NCBI RefSeq assembly: GCF_905163445.1
Contig: NC_053199.1
Location: 11,426,001 to 11,490,000, forward strand
DNA length: 64,000 bases
Direction: 5' to 3'
Source of the DNA: Pararge aegeria
Lineage: Eukaryota > Arthropoda > Insecta > Lepidoptera > Nymphalidae
The notes beneath the pieces are model-generated. The model saw nothing but the letters and a program-made list of their open reading frames with translations, was not told the origin of the DNA and did not search any database. This document shows, piece after piece, positions 53,202-63,500 of the stretch (position 1 is the first letter of the stretch; each line of letters starts with the position of its first letter). Both the position numbers and the translations under genes were made by a program.

Positions 53202-54290
53202 TAGGTACTAAAAACTTGTTTGTAAGGCTCTCTAAAGATATTGGTGCAGAAAATACTGTCGAAATTTTAATATCAGAAGGCGTTGCCATCTGTAGAGAAC
53301 TCGTGGTTAAAGATCGCCGTGTCATGAACTCTAAGCGTCGTCACAATGTAGGCGCAGGCAGCGTTTAGAAGTTTTTAACACAACACTTCGTAAGAGATAT
53401 CGTTCGTTCATTGCTGCTTCAACTTAAATTCTGTCACAAATCACGAGATGGTGAATAAATATTCTTTATTTTATTTCAAACATACCAAAACTCTAACAAA
53501 GCATCAAAATACCTGTGTCAGAAGGCCTCACCCTTCCATAGCAGCAAAAACAATATATTAAACGATTGAGCGGTGTGTGTGTGTGATAAAGTGTGTCTAT
53601 CTCCGTAAGCTTATGGTGCAACCATTAGATGCTTATGGTATAATCTTACTCATTCTACATTAAAACTCACAAATCAATCTGCATATTTTTTTCTTCATGA
53701 GTCCGCGTTTGCTGGCTCGTACAACTTTTACTTATAACCTACCTTAAAGCACAATGCCTAAACCGAGACTCATCGTTGCTTTCCATCATGTCCGCTGGTA
53801 GTAGTCAAGCAATAGCATATCTTGCATAACAAATATAAACCTGAAAAGTTGAGACCAATGAAGAAAACAATTTTACAGAATAACGAAGTATCTCGATAAT
53901 CGATCAACTACAAAAGACCTACAAAAGTTGTCAATTCCAAATAGCAATTTATTTACAAGTTACATTAAATACAAAAGAACTCAAAATACCTCGCCGTCGA
54001 CGATCGTAAAAGGATTTTCAGATTTTTCTGTTACACCTTCCATTCCATTACGTTTTATTGGCAACGATAAAATGACACTTCGTCTAGATAATCCTCTTTT
54101 CAAATTACTCTGCTTTACAGCGCCCTAAAATGTTCTAATAGGAAATCCGAGACTCAATATTAAGTATTACGAACAAAATTAACAATGGCTAAAATAATGA
54201 TCACCTTACAGTTTTATTACTGAATATCTCCAAACTCCTATCAAATAGGCAGTAAACAAGACATTTCTGTGTCAACCACGTATATCGAGA
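53202..54290. other. Stretch with no recognised feature
   Basis: No repeat or gene assigned, apart from a short (GT)n at 53570-53582. Confidence 0.4.
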
Positions 54291-54294
54291 AATA

Positions 54295-54600
54295 CTCTTG
54301 GAAATATACTGTCATCATATCAACCTGAGAAAGGGTTAAGGCCGTAGTCCACCACGCTGGCGCAGCGCGGATTGGTAGGCTCTGCACACCTTTCAGAACA
54401 TTATGTAAAACTCTCAGGCATGCAGGTTTTTTCACGATGTTTTCCTTAACCGTTGAAGCAAGTGATATTTTAATTACTTAAAAAAACGCATATATCTTAG
54501 AAAAAACAGAGGTGCTTGGGGCCGATTTCGTGTCCTAGGACTCGAACTCGTTTCCACGAAAGTGAAGTCAAGCTCTGGGCCGGTAATGGGTTGATAATGA
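54295..54600 (-). repeat. SINE-C copy, near full length
   Basis: Plus-strand 'gttaaggccgtagtccacca', 'cgctggcgcagcgcggattg', 'aactctcaggcatgcaggtt', 'cacgatgttttccttaaccg', then the head 'ggactcgaactcgtttccac'. It is uninterrupted at the position where 46912-47366 carries an insertion. Confidence 0.82.
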
Positions 54601-54636
54601 CAGTCTCCCAATCGAAAGTCATTGGTCCTTTCTCTT

Positions 54637-54989
54637 AATTCAAATTCAAAATTTCTTTATTCATGTAGGCCTATCACAGGCACTTATGAAGCGTTCATAC
54701 ATATTTGTTTACATAATTGTAACGGGATGGTGATAACTTCGTTCGCCAACTTAAATCTAAAGCTACGAGGGTTCCAAACGCGCCCTGGTCTAAGAAGAGC
54801 CCACAACAAACTTAGCCGGGTAAATTTATTTTTTTGTTATCACCATCTTCCAGTAAATTTAAATTAAGCTATGAAGCTAGAGCAATTCACACCCAAGCTT
54901 TTTTATCGTTTAAATAATCCTTAATATTATAATAGGATTTTTCTGTAAGCTTACGTTTTATATAAACTTTGAACTTATTGAGAGACATC
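54637..54989 (-). mobile_element. LINE-tail family E copy
   Basis: On the minus strand it ends with a (TTTGAA)-type tail (plus-strand 'aattcaaattcaaaatttct'). Body: plus-strand 'tcatgtaggcctatcacagg', 'gagggttccaaacgcgccct', 'aacaaacttagccgggtaaa', 'ataataggatttttctgtaa'. Full counterpart of 28744-29167 in reverse. Confidence 0.78.
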
Positions 54990-55259
54990 TCAATAGATAG
55001 ATATTAATGATAATGACTTAGATATTAATATAAGTTTCTATTATTAACCATTCATAATTATTTATTTTAATAATCTCTTTCAAAACTCTTAACATTACTG
55101 TAACAGTAAATATTTTAAATTTAGTTTTTCGTAGTAGTTTCAACTTTTTAACGATTACAAAATAACGACGAATTATTATAACGGTATCCAAGTTTTTGAG
55201 TACAAAAAGTTATGGCAAAATGTATTAAGTGTCAACAGTAATTTTATTACAACATATAT
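54990..55259. other. AT-rich stretch
   Basis: No feature recognised. Confidence 0.4.
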
Positions 55260-55475
55260 CTATAATATATATATATATAAAAGAAAGTTGTGTTAGTTAC
55301 ACCATTTATAACTCAAGAATGGCTAGACTAATTTTTATGATATTTAATTTTTTGGATTCCTCTTAGACCGGAATAGGATAATAAGCATTAAAATATAACA
55401 TTTATAAAAAAAAAAAAAATAAGAATTTCAAATTAAAAAAAAATCCGCTTTACGAAGTTCGCCGGGACAGCTAGA
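55260..55475 (-). repeat. Repeat H-type element, minus strand
   Basis: Ends with plus-strand 'cgaagttcgccgggacagct', 'agaatatata', the reverse of the H start phrase 'tagctgtcccggcgaacttc'. Includes 'aagaatggctagactaattt', typical of the 'tail' side of that repeat class. Confidence 0.5.
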
Positions 55476-55756
55476 ATATATATACATACAAACCTGCAGA
55501 GGCTCAGTGACGTAATCAGTTGGCAGCTCTGTTAACAATTCATCTACTTAAGACGTATACAAATGGGAGATTACTCGGAGTTTGCTGAGAACCCTTGACA
55601 AATGTCGCATCCACTCAGCCGTCTGGCGAACCGTAACGAATGCTACTCACAGACCAATCGTAAAGCTTGGTGGACTTGGTGTTCCATGGGTGATGCAAAA
55701 AACCAAAAGTGAACCAAGCAGTCGATTGTCTCAGTATGACAGTCATTTAACGAATG

Positions 55757-55916
55757 AGAGTATATTGTCGATCTGTTTGGTGTGGAGTGTAAAGTTTAAA
55801 GAAATTATAAATAGCACCATATAGTTTCTCCTACTTTTCGTGAAGATAGCAAATTAAGCTTACTTTTCATAATATATCATGGAATTCCGCAAAGTAACGC
55901 TTACTTCTATCCAATT
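55757..55916 (+). mobile_element. Fold-back element Q, right half
   Basis: 'gatctgtttggtgtggagtg', 'aagaaattataaatagcacc', 'agcaaattaagcttactttt' and the right terminal motif 'acgcttacttctatccaatt'. The left half is missing. Confidence 0.65.
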
Positions 55917-55941
55917 GTCATATAACGCTTCCTAATTAACT

Positions 55942-56239
55942 GTCACAGCGGTGTGAGCTATGGTTTTAAGTTGGAGATCCCGGGATTAGATTCCGGCATT
56001 TGGTTAGAGGAAATTTGGTAATTTTTTATTTTCTGAATTTTCTCTGGTCTAGTCTGATGGGAGGCTTCGGCCGTTGCTGACCCTACCGAGAAAGACGTGT
56101 CGATGTCGCGTAGAAGCCGATTAGGGTTATTGGTTTAATATAACTGCCATACCCCTGACTGGTTAGCCCGCTACCATCTAAGACTGCAACATGGGTTTAA
56201 TGCATTTACGGGTTAACTTATAGTGGAATAGAAAAAAAC
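55942..56239 (+). repeat. SINE-B copy
   Basis: Head 'gtcacagcggtgtgagctat' with B-box-like 'gggattagattccggc'. Body 'ctggtctagtctgatgggag', 'gactggttagcccgctacca'. Tail 'tagtggaatagaaaaaaa'. Confidence 0.85.
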
Positions 56240-56328
56240 TGTTATTTTCTATATAATGATAAAGTACACAATTTAAGATCAATGTCATAATTGCAATAAA
56301 AGGAATAAATACAGCACAAAGTGAATAA

Positions 56329-56575
56329 AAACTTAGCCCTTGACTGCAACCCCACCTAGTGGTAAGTGATGATGCAGTCTAAGATGGTAGCGAGCTAACC
56401 TGTTATGGCTAAGCTATGGTAATCATACCCCTAATAGGTTTCTACGCGACACTGCACCAGACCACTTAATCGCTTAGCGGCAAGTCTTTGTCGGTAGGGT
56501 GGTAACTAGCCACGGCCAAAGCCTCCCACCGGACCAGACCAGAGAAAATTCAGAAATTATAAATTCCCAAAGATT
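56329..56575 (-). repeat. SINE-B copy (headless)
   Basis: Plus-strand 'acttagcccttgactgcaac', 'gatgatgcagtctaagatgg', 'accacttaatcgcttagcgg', 'aactagccacggccaaagcc', 'agagaaaattcagaaattat'. Inverted relative to its neighbour at 55942-56239, 90 bp away, so the two could pair as an inverted repeat. Confidence 0.85.
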
Positions 56576-57500
56576 TTGGGTCGTTGACTATTGCAGTTTT
56601 TGACAGCATCAATGAGTGGAGAATAAAATATGAAATGTATCTTTTGGTTTAATTAAAAAAAAACTTTATTTTTTTTACCGCAATAAGAGATTTATTCTCA
56701 TACAGAATATCAATGATCTTGATACTTTAAGCCGTTACTAAGCATAATTTTTTTTGGAAAAACATAAATACCGGTCCCTATTTTGAGAACTTCTTAACCC
56801 TATTTTGAGTCTTTTTTTAAAATTAATAACCTCTTTCCAGGACACGGAATTGGTTTTAATTAACAGTAAATTTTTGATTAATATCAGGTTGGAATATTAT
56901 TCTTTGATTTATCGGTTAATGGATTAAACAATATCCAAGGAATTGTAATGATTGAATCATTTTAATAATGGACTTAAATTACCCAGTTTACGCCGCGATT
57001 TTAAAAATAATATGATGCCTCGATTATCGTTTAATGGAGTAAATCGATTATAATTAATGTTTCTCACACAACCGTTACCTTAGCCTATTAATCGACTTTA
57101 AAATGTTTCTCACAGAACCGTCACCTTTACCTTAATGTGAAGTAAATGATGTCGATACCAGAAACCGTGACTCCTACTATTAAAAGTCAGTCGAAAGAGG
57201 GTATACCGACTGGACGATACATCCATAGACATTATATCCAGTCCAGTGTCTTTTTTTTGTTAGTCTGTGATGGTACTTTGAGAGCGCTATCATATAGGAA
57301 TCAATCAAGTAGACGTTGATGTATTCAGTATTTATGCTCCATTCACTCGGAAACAATATAAAACCATACAAACCAACATTATAAATGAAAAAGTGTTTGT
57401 TTTATGTTTACTTATATATATGCGACTCAAACACTAAACCGATCCTTATGAAATAACGCACATACAACTGTGTATATGCTATATATTAATTTTAGTATTA
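56576..57500. other. Stretch with no recognised feature
   Basis: A short internal direct repeat ('aatgtttctcaca' near 57057 and 57102) is visible. Nothing else was assigned. Confidence 0.4.
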
Positions 57501-57510
57501 AAATGCAGGG

Positions 57511-57710
57511 CGCTAGCATAGGCAGGAGACAAAAATTATATCCCCCGATTATATCTCCTGATAGGGAATATAATCGGGGGATATAATTTTTGTCTCTTGC
57601 TTCCTGCTAGAGTCCTGCAGTTTGATATAATCGGGGGCACGTTGATTATATCCACCTGCTAAATTTCACATATATTATTTGGATATTATTTCCACTTGTG
57701 CGCCAAAGCA
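57511..57710. mobile_element. Fold-back/MITE family L, copy 2
   Basis: Perfect 27-bp arms at 57527-57553 ('agacaaaaattatatccccc' plus 'gattata') and 57569-57595, with a 15-base loop. They are framed by 'cgctagcataggcagg' and 'gcttcctgctag'. A third partial copy of the arm ('tgatataatcgggggcacg') follows at 57624, then 'atatattatttggatattat', shared with the copy at 15480-15710. Confidence 0.8.
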
Positions 57711-58109
57711 GAATTTGCAAAAAAACAAAACTTGTAATCATTTATGTGTTAAGTTTAAATACTCATGATTCTGACTTGAATTTTTAATAAAAATTAAAGC
57801 ATTTATTCATTAATTTTTTTTCATAACAAAGCATATTATGTAGCTAGCTTGGTTAAAATGTATTTGTTATCTATGCACAATTTAACCTGTACCCTGGAGA
57901 CGGACATAGGATCATTTTTAGCCCGGAAAAACTAAGAGTGCTACGGGGAATTTTCAAAAACCGCTAGAACTATAAAGGGGTATTCGCAAACCATATAACA
58001 TTTCACCGACGGTTTAGTCAGGCTGTGATCACAAAATACCTTCACTATTTACTTAGGTTAAGTAACACCTATTCGCAAACTTAGTGTGAAAGGTCATTAA
58101 TTATAATAT
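57711..58109. other. Stretch with no recognised feature
   Basis: No gene or family recognised before the mariner end. Confidence 0.4.
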
Positions 58110-58111
58110 TA

Positions 58112-59098
58112 GTTTGGGGAAAAGTTTTTATGTATATAGTTTATTTACATTTAACTAGAGTATGTAGGTACCATTTGGTTCGATAACTTTTTGCCATCAT
58201 GTAGGTAGGGACATAATCTCATTGTTATAGAAATTTTAAGGGGTTCTGATCAAAAAACCGCGACAAATAGTGTTGGCAGTCCTCTCGTGATGGTAACCTG
58301 ACACTGCCTAAAGAATTCTGAAGAGACCGAAACAGGTGGAAATCTGAAGGTGCAAGGTCAGGACTATACGGCGGATGCATTAGCACCTCCCAGCCAAACT
58401 CTCTTAATTTTTGCTGCGTGGCTAAAGATGTGTGAGGTCTAGTGTTATCATGATGAAAAACCAAACCCCTTCTGTTGATTAATTCCTGCCGCTTTCTCTT
58501 AACTTCTTGCTTTAATCTCATCATTTGTTCGCAGTAGAGCTCAGAATCGATGGTCCTGCTTGCTGGCAGCCTGCCTATGAGCTACATAATGAATAATGCC
58601 CTCCATATCCAACCTCACACACACAGCATTACTTTGTTGCGAGTTAACCCGGGTTTCGCCACAGGCTGTGAAGCCTGACCGGCCTTTGACCACGACCTTT
58701 TTCGCTGGTTCTTGTAGTACATGATCCACTTCTCATCCCCAGTTATCAGCTTCTTCAAAAATGGTTCGGTTTCATTACGTCGTAATAAAGAATCAAAAAT
58801 GAGTACACGGTACATTAGGTTTCTTTCAGTGAGCTCGTGAGGTACCCAAATATCCAGCTTATTTTGTGTACCCAGTTATTTTTCAAATGCGCCAAACTGT
58901 TTTTTGGTCAATTCCCCGTTCTTCAGCTACGTTGTAACTACTGATATGCCGATCTTGCTCCACTTTTTCAAAAATGGCATCCATTTTAGTCGACCGGAGC
59001 GAGGTGCATCTTTTACATAAAATTTCCGGATTGTAAACGCTTAAACGTAATTTGTGCTACTACCACAGACGCTGTACAAGGTCCATAAACGTCGCAAA
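58112..59098 (-). mobile_element. mariner element, 5'-truncated
   Basis: The transposon's 3' end lies at the left: 'gtttggggaaaagttttta' is preceded by TA (58110-58111), as expected for a mariner terminus. The complementary end 'aaaaacttttccccaa' is not found to the right, so the 5' terminus, leader and first codons are deleted, with the breakpoint near 59100. The remaining about 990 bp is almost entirely decayed transposase (full-length mariners are about 1.3 kb). Immobile. Confidence 0.88.
58208..59098 (-). pseudogene. mariner transposase (DD34D), broken
   Basis: Translation in shifting frames gives, in order: 'ICDVYGP' (about 59080), 'FKRLQSGNF' and 'VKDAPRSGR' (end of the first DNA-binding helix region), 'VAEERGIDQKTVWRI' (second helix-turn-helix), 'HELTERN', 'LLRRNETEPFLKKLITGDEKW' shortened here to its core 'TGDEKW' (first catalytic Asp, codon near 58737), 'FHHDNTRPHT' (second Asp, near 58449) and 'YSPDLAPSDFHLF' (third Asp, near 58344). 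The last two Asp are separated by 34 residues, the mariner DD34D spacing. Frameshifts and stops occur after 'VWRI', after 'NKVMLCV' and elsewhere, and the N-terminus is missing. Full-length proteins are about 345 residues. Confidence 0.9.
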
Positions 59099-59159
59099 TC
59101 AAAAAAAATACAAATCAAAATCCACATCCGATTCATTATTTCGAGAAATATTATGCCAC

Positions 59160-59222
59160 AGACAAGTACACACCCTCAGAAACACACACACTCACACATA
59201 CACGCACACATACACGCATCCA
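59160..59222. repeat. CA-rich microsatellite
   Basis: 'acacacactcacacatacac' and 'gcacacatacacgcatcc' form an imperfect (CA)n tract of about 60 bp. The His/Thr-rich plus-strand frame over it is an artefact. Confidence 0.8.
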
Positions 59223-59985
59223 TGCTCAGCACGCATCTCTGTGTTCAAAAACATAGCTTTTCGTCAACGCGTTTACACCAGTAGTATGATAATAAAAGAT
59301 CCCTATTGGTAGAAATCATACAAATTCTTAGATACACAGCTCTTGGGAAAAAACAGCTAAGCACCGTCAAATATAATAAACACATAATTAGAGCGAGCGT
59401 CCGGTCGAGATCCTTTTTAGGTATATCATGATTTACAACCAAATCCCAAATTATATCACAGAAGAAACGAAAGAAATGGTATAATAAGAATACAATAATA
59501 AGGAATGGTATAATATCATGTTACAAGTAACAAAATAAGTATCATATTAAAGGTTATATTAAATATTTTTAAAACACTCGACAGGTCATTTAACTGAACC
59601 GTTAAAACTACTATTAAACTGGACCGTTTTCAAGTAGAATTAGTATGGAATTGCAAATCTATGATACCTTATGATCGAAGGTTTTAAGCTATTAAAGAAA
59701 TGCCATTTTCTAAGACAATCTCACCTCTACTTTAACAAGTCATAAACAAAATAATCCTCTAAACAAATTTGTTAGATTACAAAATGCGTATTGTTTACGA
59801 AAGACTTTCATCATTCCATGTAAATTAAACAAAGGAAAGCCGAATTCGACACGAAAGCACCATTAATTTATTCCAAGTTTAAATGATTAAATCTCCTCTG
59901 ACATACTTTAATAATATTTAATGTATATCCGAACAAAGGCGGCATTCAGTTTGTTTGTTTGTTCTATTTAGTTACGAACCCTAAA
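59223..59985. other. Stretch with no recognised feature
   Basis: Includes a short duplicated 'gaatggtataata' (59470-59515). No gene seen. Confidence 0.4.
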
Positions 59986-59989
59986 ATTT

Positions 59990-60247
59990 GACGGCCGATT
60001 GGCGCAGTTTGCAGTGACCCTGCTTTCTGAGTCTAAGGCCGTGCGTTCGAATCCCACTACTGGAAAATGTTTGTGTGATGAACATGAATGTTTTCCAGTG
60101 GCTGGGTGTTTATATGTGTACTTATTCTAAGTATTATTAATAAAAATATTCTCAGTCATCTTAGTACCCATAACACAAGCTACGCTTACTTTGGGGCTAG
60201 ATGGCGATCTTGTGTGTATTGTTGTAGTATATTTATTTATTTATTTT
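59990..60247 (+). repeat. SINE-A copy, full length
   Basis: Head 'gacggccgattggcgcagtt', B box 'gcgttcgaatcccac', 'gggctagatggcgatcttgt' and the AT-rich tail 'tatttatttatttattttaa'. One of the better-preserved copies. Confidence 0.9.
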
Positions 60248-60440
60248 AATTTAACCACCAGCTAAGTGCGGCTAATTTAGCCTTGCACACGCAAGATTCT
60301 GGATCAACATGCAATATGAATCACTATATTAAGGTCGAGCATATAACACCAATAGACCAAGTCAGTTTTAATCTTTATTATTATTAATTGTTTTAATTGC
60401 AATGGTTTTTTAAAAGTAATAATAACGGATAAAGCAGATT

Positions 60441-60668
60441 AGCCATCTGATAGTAAATTACTGACTATAATTACAGCAACGCTTGGCAGGGCATGCTAGG
60501 AACACGTCCTACAAATTTCCGCCTTTCGTGCAATTTAGGTGTACTGATTTAGACAAATATGAACGCAAGTAACTACACCGGCAACCACGCCCTTCGGACC
60601 CGAACACAGTAATACTGCTTAGCGGCAGAAATATAATGACAAGCATGGCGGTAGTACATACCCGAACG
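60441..60668 (+). repeat. Repeat K copy (uninterrupted)
   Basis: 'agccatctgatagtaaatta', 'ggcatgctaggaacacgtcc', 'aactacaccggcaaccacgc', 'cttagcggcagaaatataat', 'ggcggtagtacatacccgaa'. It serves as the reference for the copy split by a SINE-A at 32681-33210. Confidence 0.75.
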
Positions 60669-61640
60669 GTTAAATTACACATTCTGTGAAAAATTCAACT
60701 CTCTCCCTGCTAAGGTACAACCCATTCTCAGACAGACAGACGGCTGTATTAACGACATAATTATCTCCACCCGTTCCTCGTGTTCTTTCTACAATGATAG
60801 AAGATATATTTTTTCTTGTGGTTCGCATGCTAGCCCCCCACGCCCCCAAATGGTGTAGATAAAATTTGTTACTACGGCGTGAGGTACCTACTAATTTGAA
60901 TATCCTAAAGAAAGTTCCTATTTAATTACAGCTATATTGAAAAACATTTTCGTCGCATTTGAATAGCTACCTGTCCACGAAAAAGGTTTAAATGTACGCA
61001 ATATTTTCGTATTCCGAATCATAAAAAAAGTTTTACATTATCGCCTACTTTATCATTCAAACGCAAAGATACATTTTAAATATCAAATCAACGGCCTTGG
61101 TGTCGCACTAGTAAGTTATATATTACCATAAAAGGAACTTTTATTGGCACCCTTTCGCTTTATGTCGCGATTATGTCGCTTTTACGGCCGCTTTAATGCT
61201 ATTTGTATCATTTATTGGCAAACGGAAGCGTTTTGCAAATAAGAATTGCGCACCAAGCCTTCCATAGGTACTCTATATTTGATCTGATGTGGAAAATGAA
61301 TGATAATATTGTACACATCTCTCATAACATTATTTTTTTACTCCACTACGTGCTAACCTTTGAGATAGATTTAGAGAAATTATTTAGGTAGTGGAACGGT
61401 AACGAGTTGATATGATGATAATGATGATAAGTTTGAAATGCAACAGGTATGCAAAAATAAAAAGGTACTATTTGCTTTCTTTATTGCTCTTCATTTAGCT
61501 TATGACTACAGTCTAAGATCAAAGATGGCTGACCTGTTGACTGTTAAATGAAACCCATAACCCTCAATTGAACTTTGCAGAAACAACAATGTAAGCTTGA
61601 TTGACAATACTTTTCAACGTTAACACGTGCAGCAAAGATT
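60669..61640. other. Stretch with no recognised feature
   Basis: No assigned repeats. 61130-61250 ('tatgtcgcgattatgtcgct', 'ttacggccgctttaatgct') is less repetitive in character and may be unique DNA. A GAT-rich run ('gatatgatgataatgatgat') at 61413-61432 could be a LINE/SINE tail. Confidence 0.35.
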
Positions 61641-61759
61641 AGTTAGAATAGCGCGTGCGCAGGTTGTGGAATGAGCAACCAGTTCCCCGCCCCACGTCAT
61701 ACCCGGATAGCCGTGTTGATTTGTTGCTAGATGTAGCGTTACTTTTTGTAACATATTTA

Positions 61760-62030
61760 CTTACTAGCTGTTGTCCATTAATCTTATCTTATATGGACGT
61801 GGGACGGACATATAGCTCTGAAGGAGAACTCTTGGTACAAACGCCTTCTCGAATGGAAGCCATGCGGAGAAAAGCGCTCTCAAGGTCGACCATAAATGCG
61901 ATGGAAGGACGACGTGAAGAAGGTAGCCGTTTAGAATTGGATTTACAAAAATCAGCTCAATGTGTCACAACGCGAGAAGTGAAAGATGTTGAAAGAGGCC
62001 TACACCAATTTGGTCGATAAAGGCTGAAAG
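61760..62030 (+). mobile_element. Degenerate non-LTR retrotransposon C-terminus
   Basis: Two reading frames together give 'EGELLVQTPSRME', then 'RGRP.MRWKDDVKK' in a shifted frame (about 61868-61922), then 'ELDLQKSAQCVT.RE' (about 61933-61980). The order and the 'GRP-RW-DDV' motif are those found near the C-terminus of several insect LINE reverse transcriptases. The 121-codon open frame 61655-62020 runs through it only because frameshifts happen to avoid stops. Confidence 0.5.
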
Positions 62031-62999
62031 AAGAATCTGTTGCCAGCTTTTTCTTTGCTTTTCGCGTCGATTACGTTTTTTCTTACCGTAATCATTTGTT
62101 TTCCTGGAATAAAAAGCAGCTTATGTTATGCTCCGTTCTTTGAACTATCCCTATGCAATAAAGGAAAAACAAACAAAAACAAATACACTTACCCATTTAA
62201 ATTAACAGCTTTCGATTGTGTTCTTCACCCGCGTTTATAAAGGTTTCTATACTAATCTCGTGGAAACCGTTTGTTTTCCTAAGATGAAAGTAGCCTTACT
62301 CTCCGTCCTTTCAACTAACACTTTACCAAAAATCAAGCTGATTAGTTGCTTAGTTAGATTGCGAACAAAGAACAAACAAACAAACAAACATACTTTCGCA
62401 ACTTAGTAGTATTATATATGCTTGCAAAGCATTTTCTCATACGTTTTATTTAATTGTACACGTGGTATACACATTATCTAACGGACACGGCATACGAAAT
62501 AATTGTCATAGAGAATGACGCCCAGGTAATGGATTTTATACAAATTTAATTGTACCGAGTAAAACAAGCGGCTTCTAATCAAACAACGAGCGTAGAGGGC
62601 AGCCAAGCGTTGCGAAAACGGGGTTGTTTTAATTTTAATTAAACAATTTCATATGCTCTCCGCTTTACACAAATTATTCGTAAATTAATATACCATTTTC
62701 GCTTATTAAATTCATCTACAAAATATTAAACAGGAAGCTAAAAGGCAACGTAAAATTTCTATTTATTCATTGTTCTATGAAGCACTGGGGTTTTTGTCGA
62801 GTGGAGTTAAATGTGCACTCAGAAGCTTCGGTCATGGATAATATATGTATGGTAATATATATAATTCGAAAATTCATTTATAAGTACTTAACTCTGTGTG
62901 GTTTGAGATGAAATGAGTGACCTAGTTGTCGTTAATTGATTTACTCTTAAGTTGACCAATAAAAAAAATAAAAAAAAACTAGATACTAAAACGTTATGT
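62031..62999. other. Stretch with no recognised feature
   Basis: No gene or repeat recognised; some of it (62460-62700) may be unique DNA. Confidence 0.35.
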
Positions 63000-63095
63000 G
63001 TGTCTGTTTCTAGTGACTCTACCACCAGTTCGGAAGGCTGATTCTACCGAGAAGAAGCTACAAGAAAATCAACAGTTCCTCTTTTCCGACTAGTT
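63000..63095 (-). mobile_element. LINE-tail family D fragment
   Basis: 'gtgactctaccaccagttcg', 'gaaggctgattctaccgaga', 'agaagctacaagaaaatcaa' and 'cagttcctcttttccgac' match 44580-44692. Neither the tail nor the rest is present. Confidence 0.65.
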
Positions 63096-63149
63096 ACAGC
63101 TCTAGATCGCTTATCGAACGGCAAATACTTGCTAACAAATGATTTTAAT

Positions 63150-63260
63150 TACCGATTAGGGGTGTTTGATTTATATACTCCAATGGGTTAGCCCGCTGCA
63201 TCGTCAACATTATCTGACAACGAGGTGAGACTGGAGGCAAAAGCTAACTTGAGGTACTTT
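63150..63260 (+). repeat. SINE-B fragment
   Basis: 'accgattaggggtgtttgat', 'atgggttagcccgctgcatc', 'acaacgaggtgagactggag' and 'aaaagctaacttgaggtac' match the SINE-B 3' body. Confidence 0.65.
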
Positions 63261-63429
63261 TAAAAGAAGGCACATAAAAATATATTAAATTTTATTTGAA
63301 ATCGTAATCTTTCTAAATCAATCTTTAGGCCTCATTTTGAAATTAAAATTAATGAAAAGGAAAAAACAAAAAAAAAGGGGATTGCCATGACGTCTTTTTT
63401 TATTGGTTAATTAACCTCATAACAATCAA

Positions 63430-63500
63430 TGACATAACCATAAAAATAACAAAAATAAAAGAGAAAAAAATAACAAACCATAAAAATAACAAAAATAGGA
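63430..63500. repeat. Short tandem duplication, A-rich
   Basis: 'accataaaaataacaaaaat' occurs twice about 40 bp apart within an A-rich tract. Confidence 0.7.
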
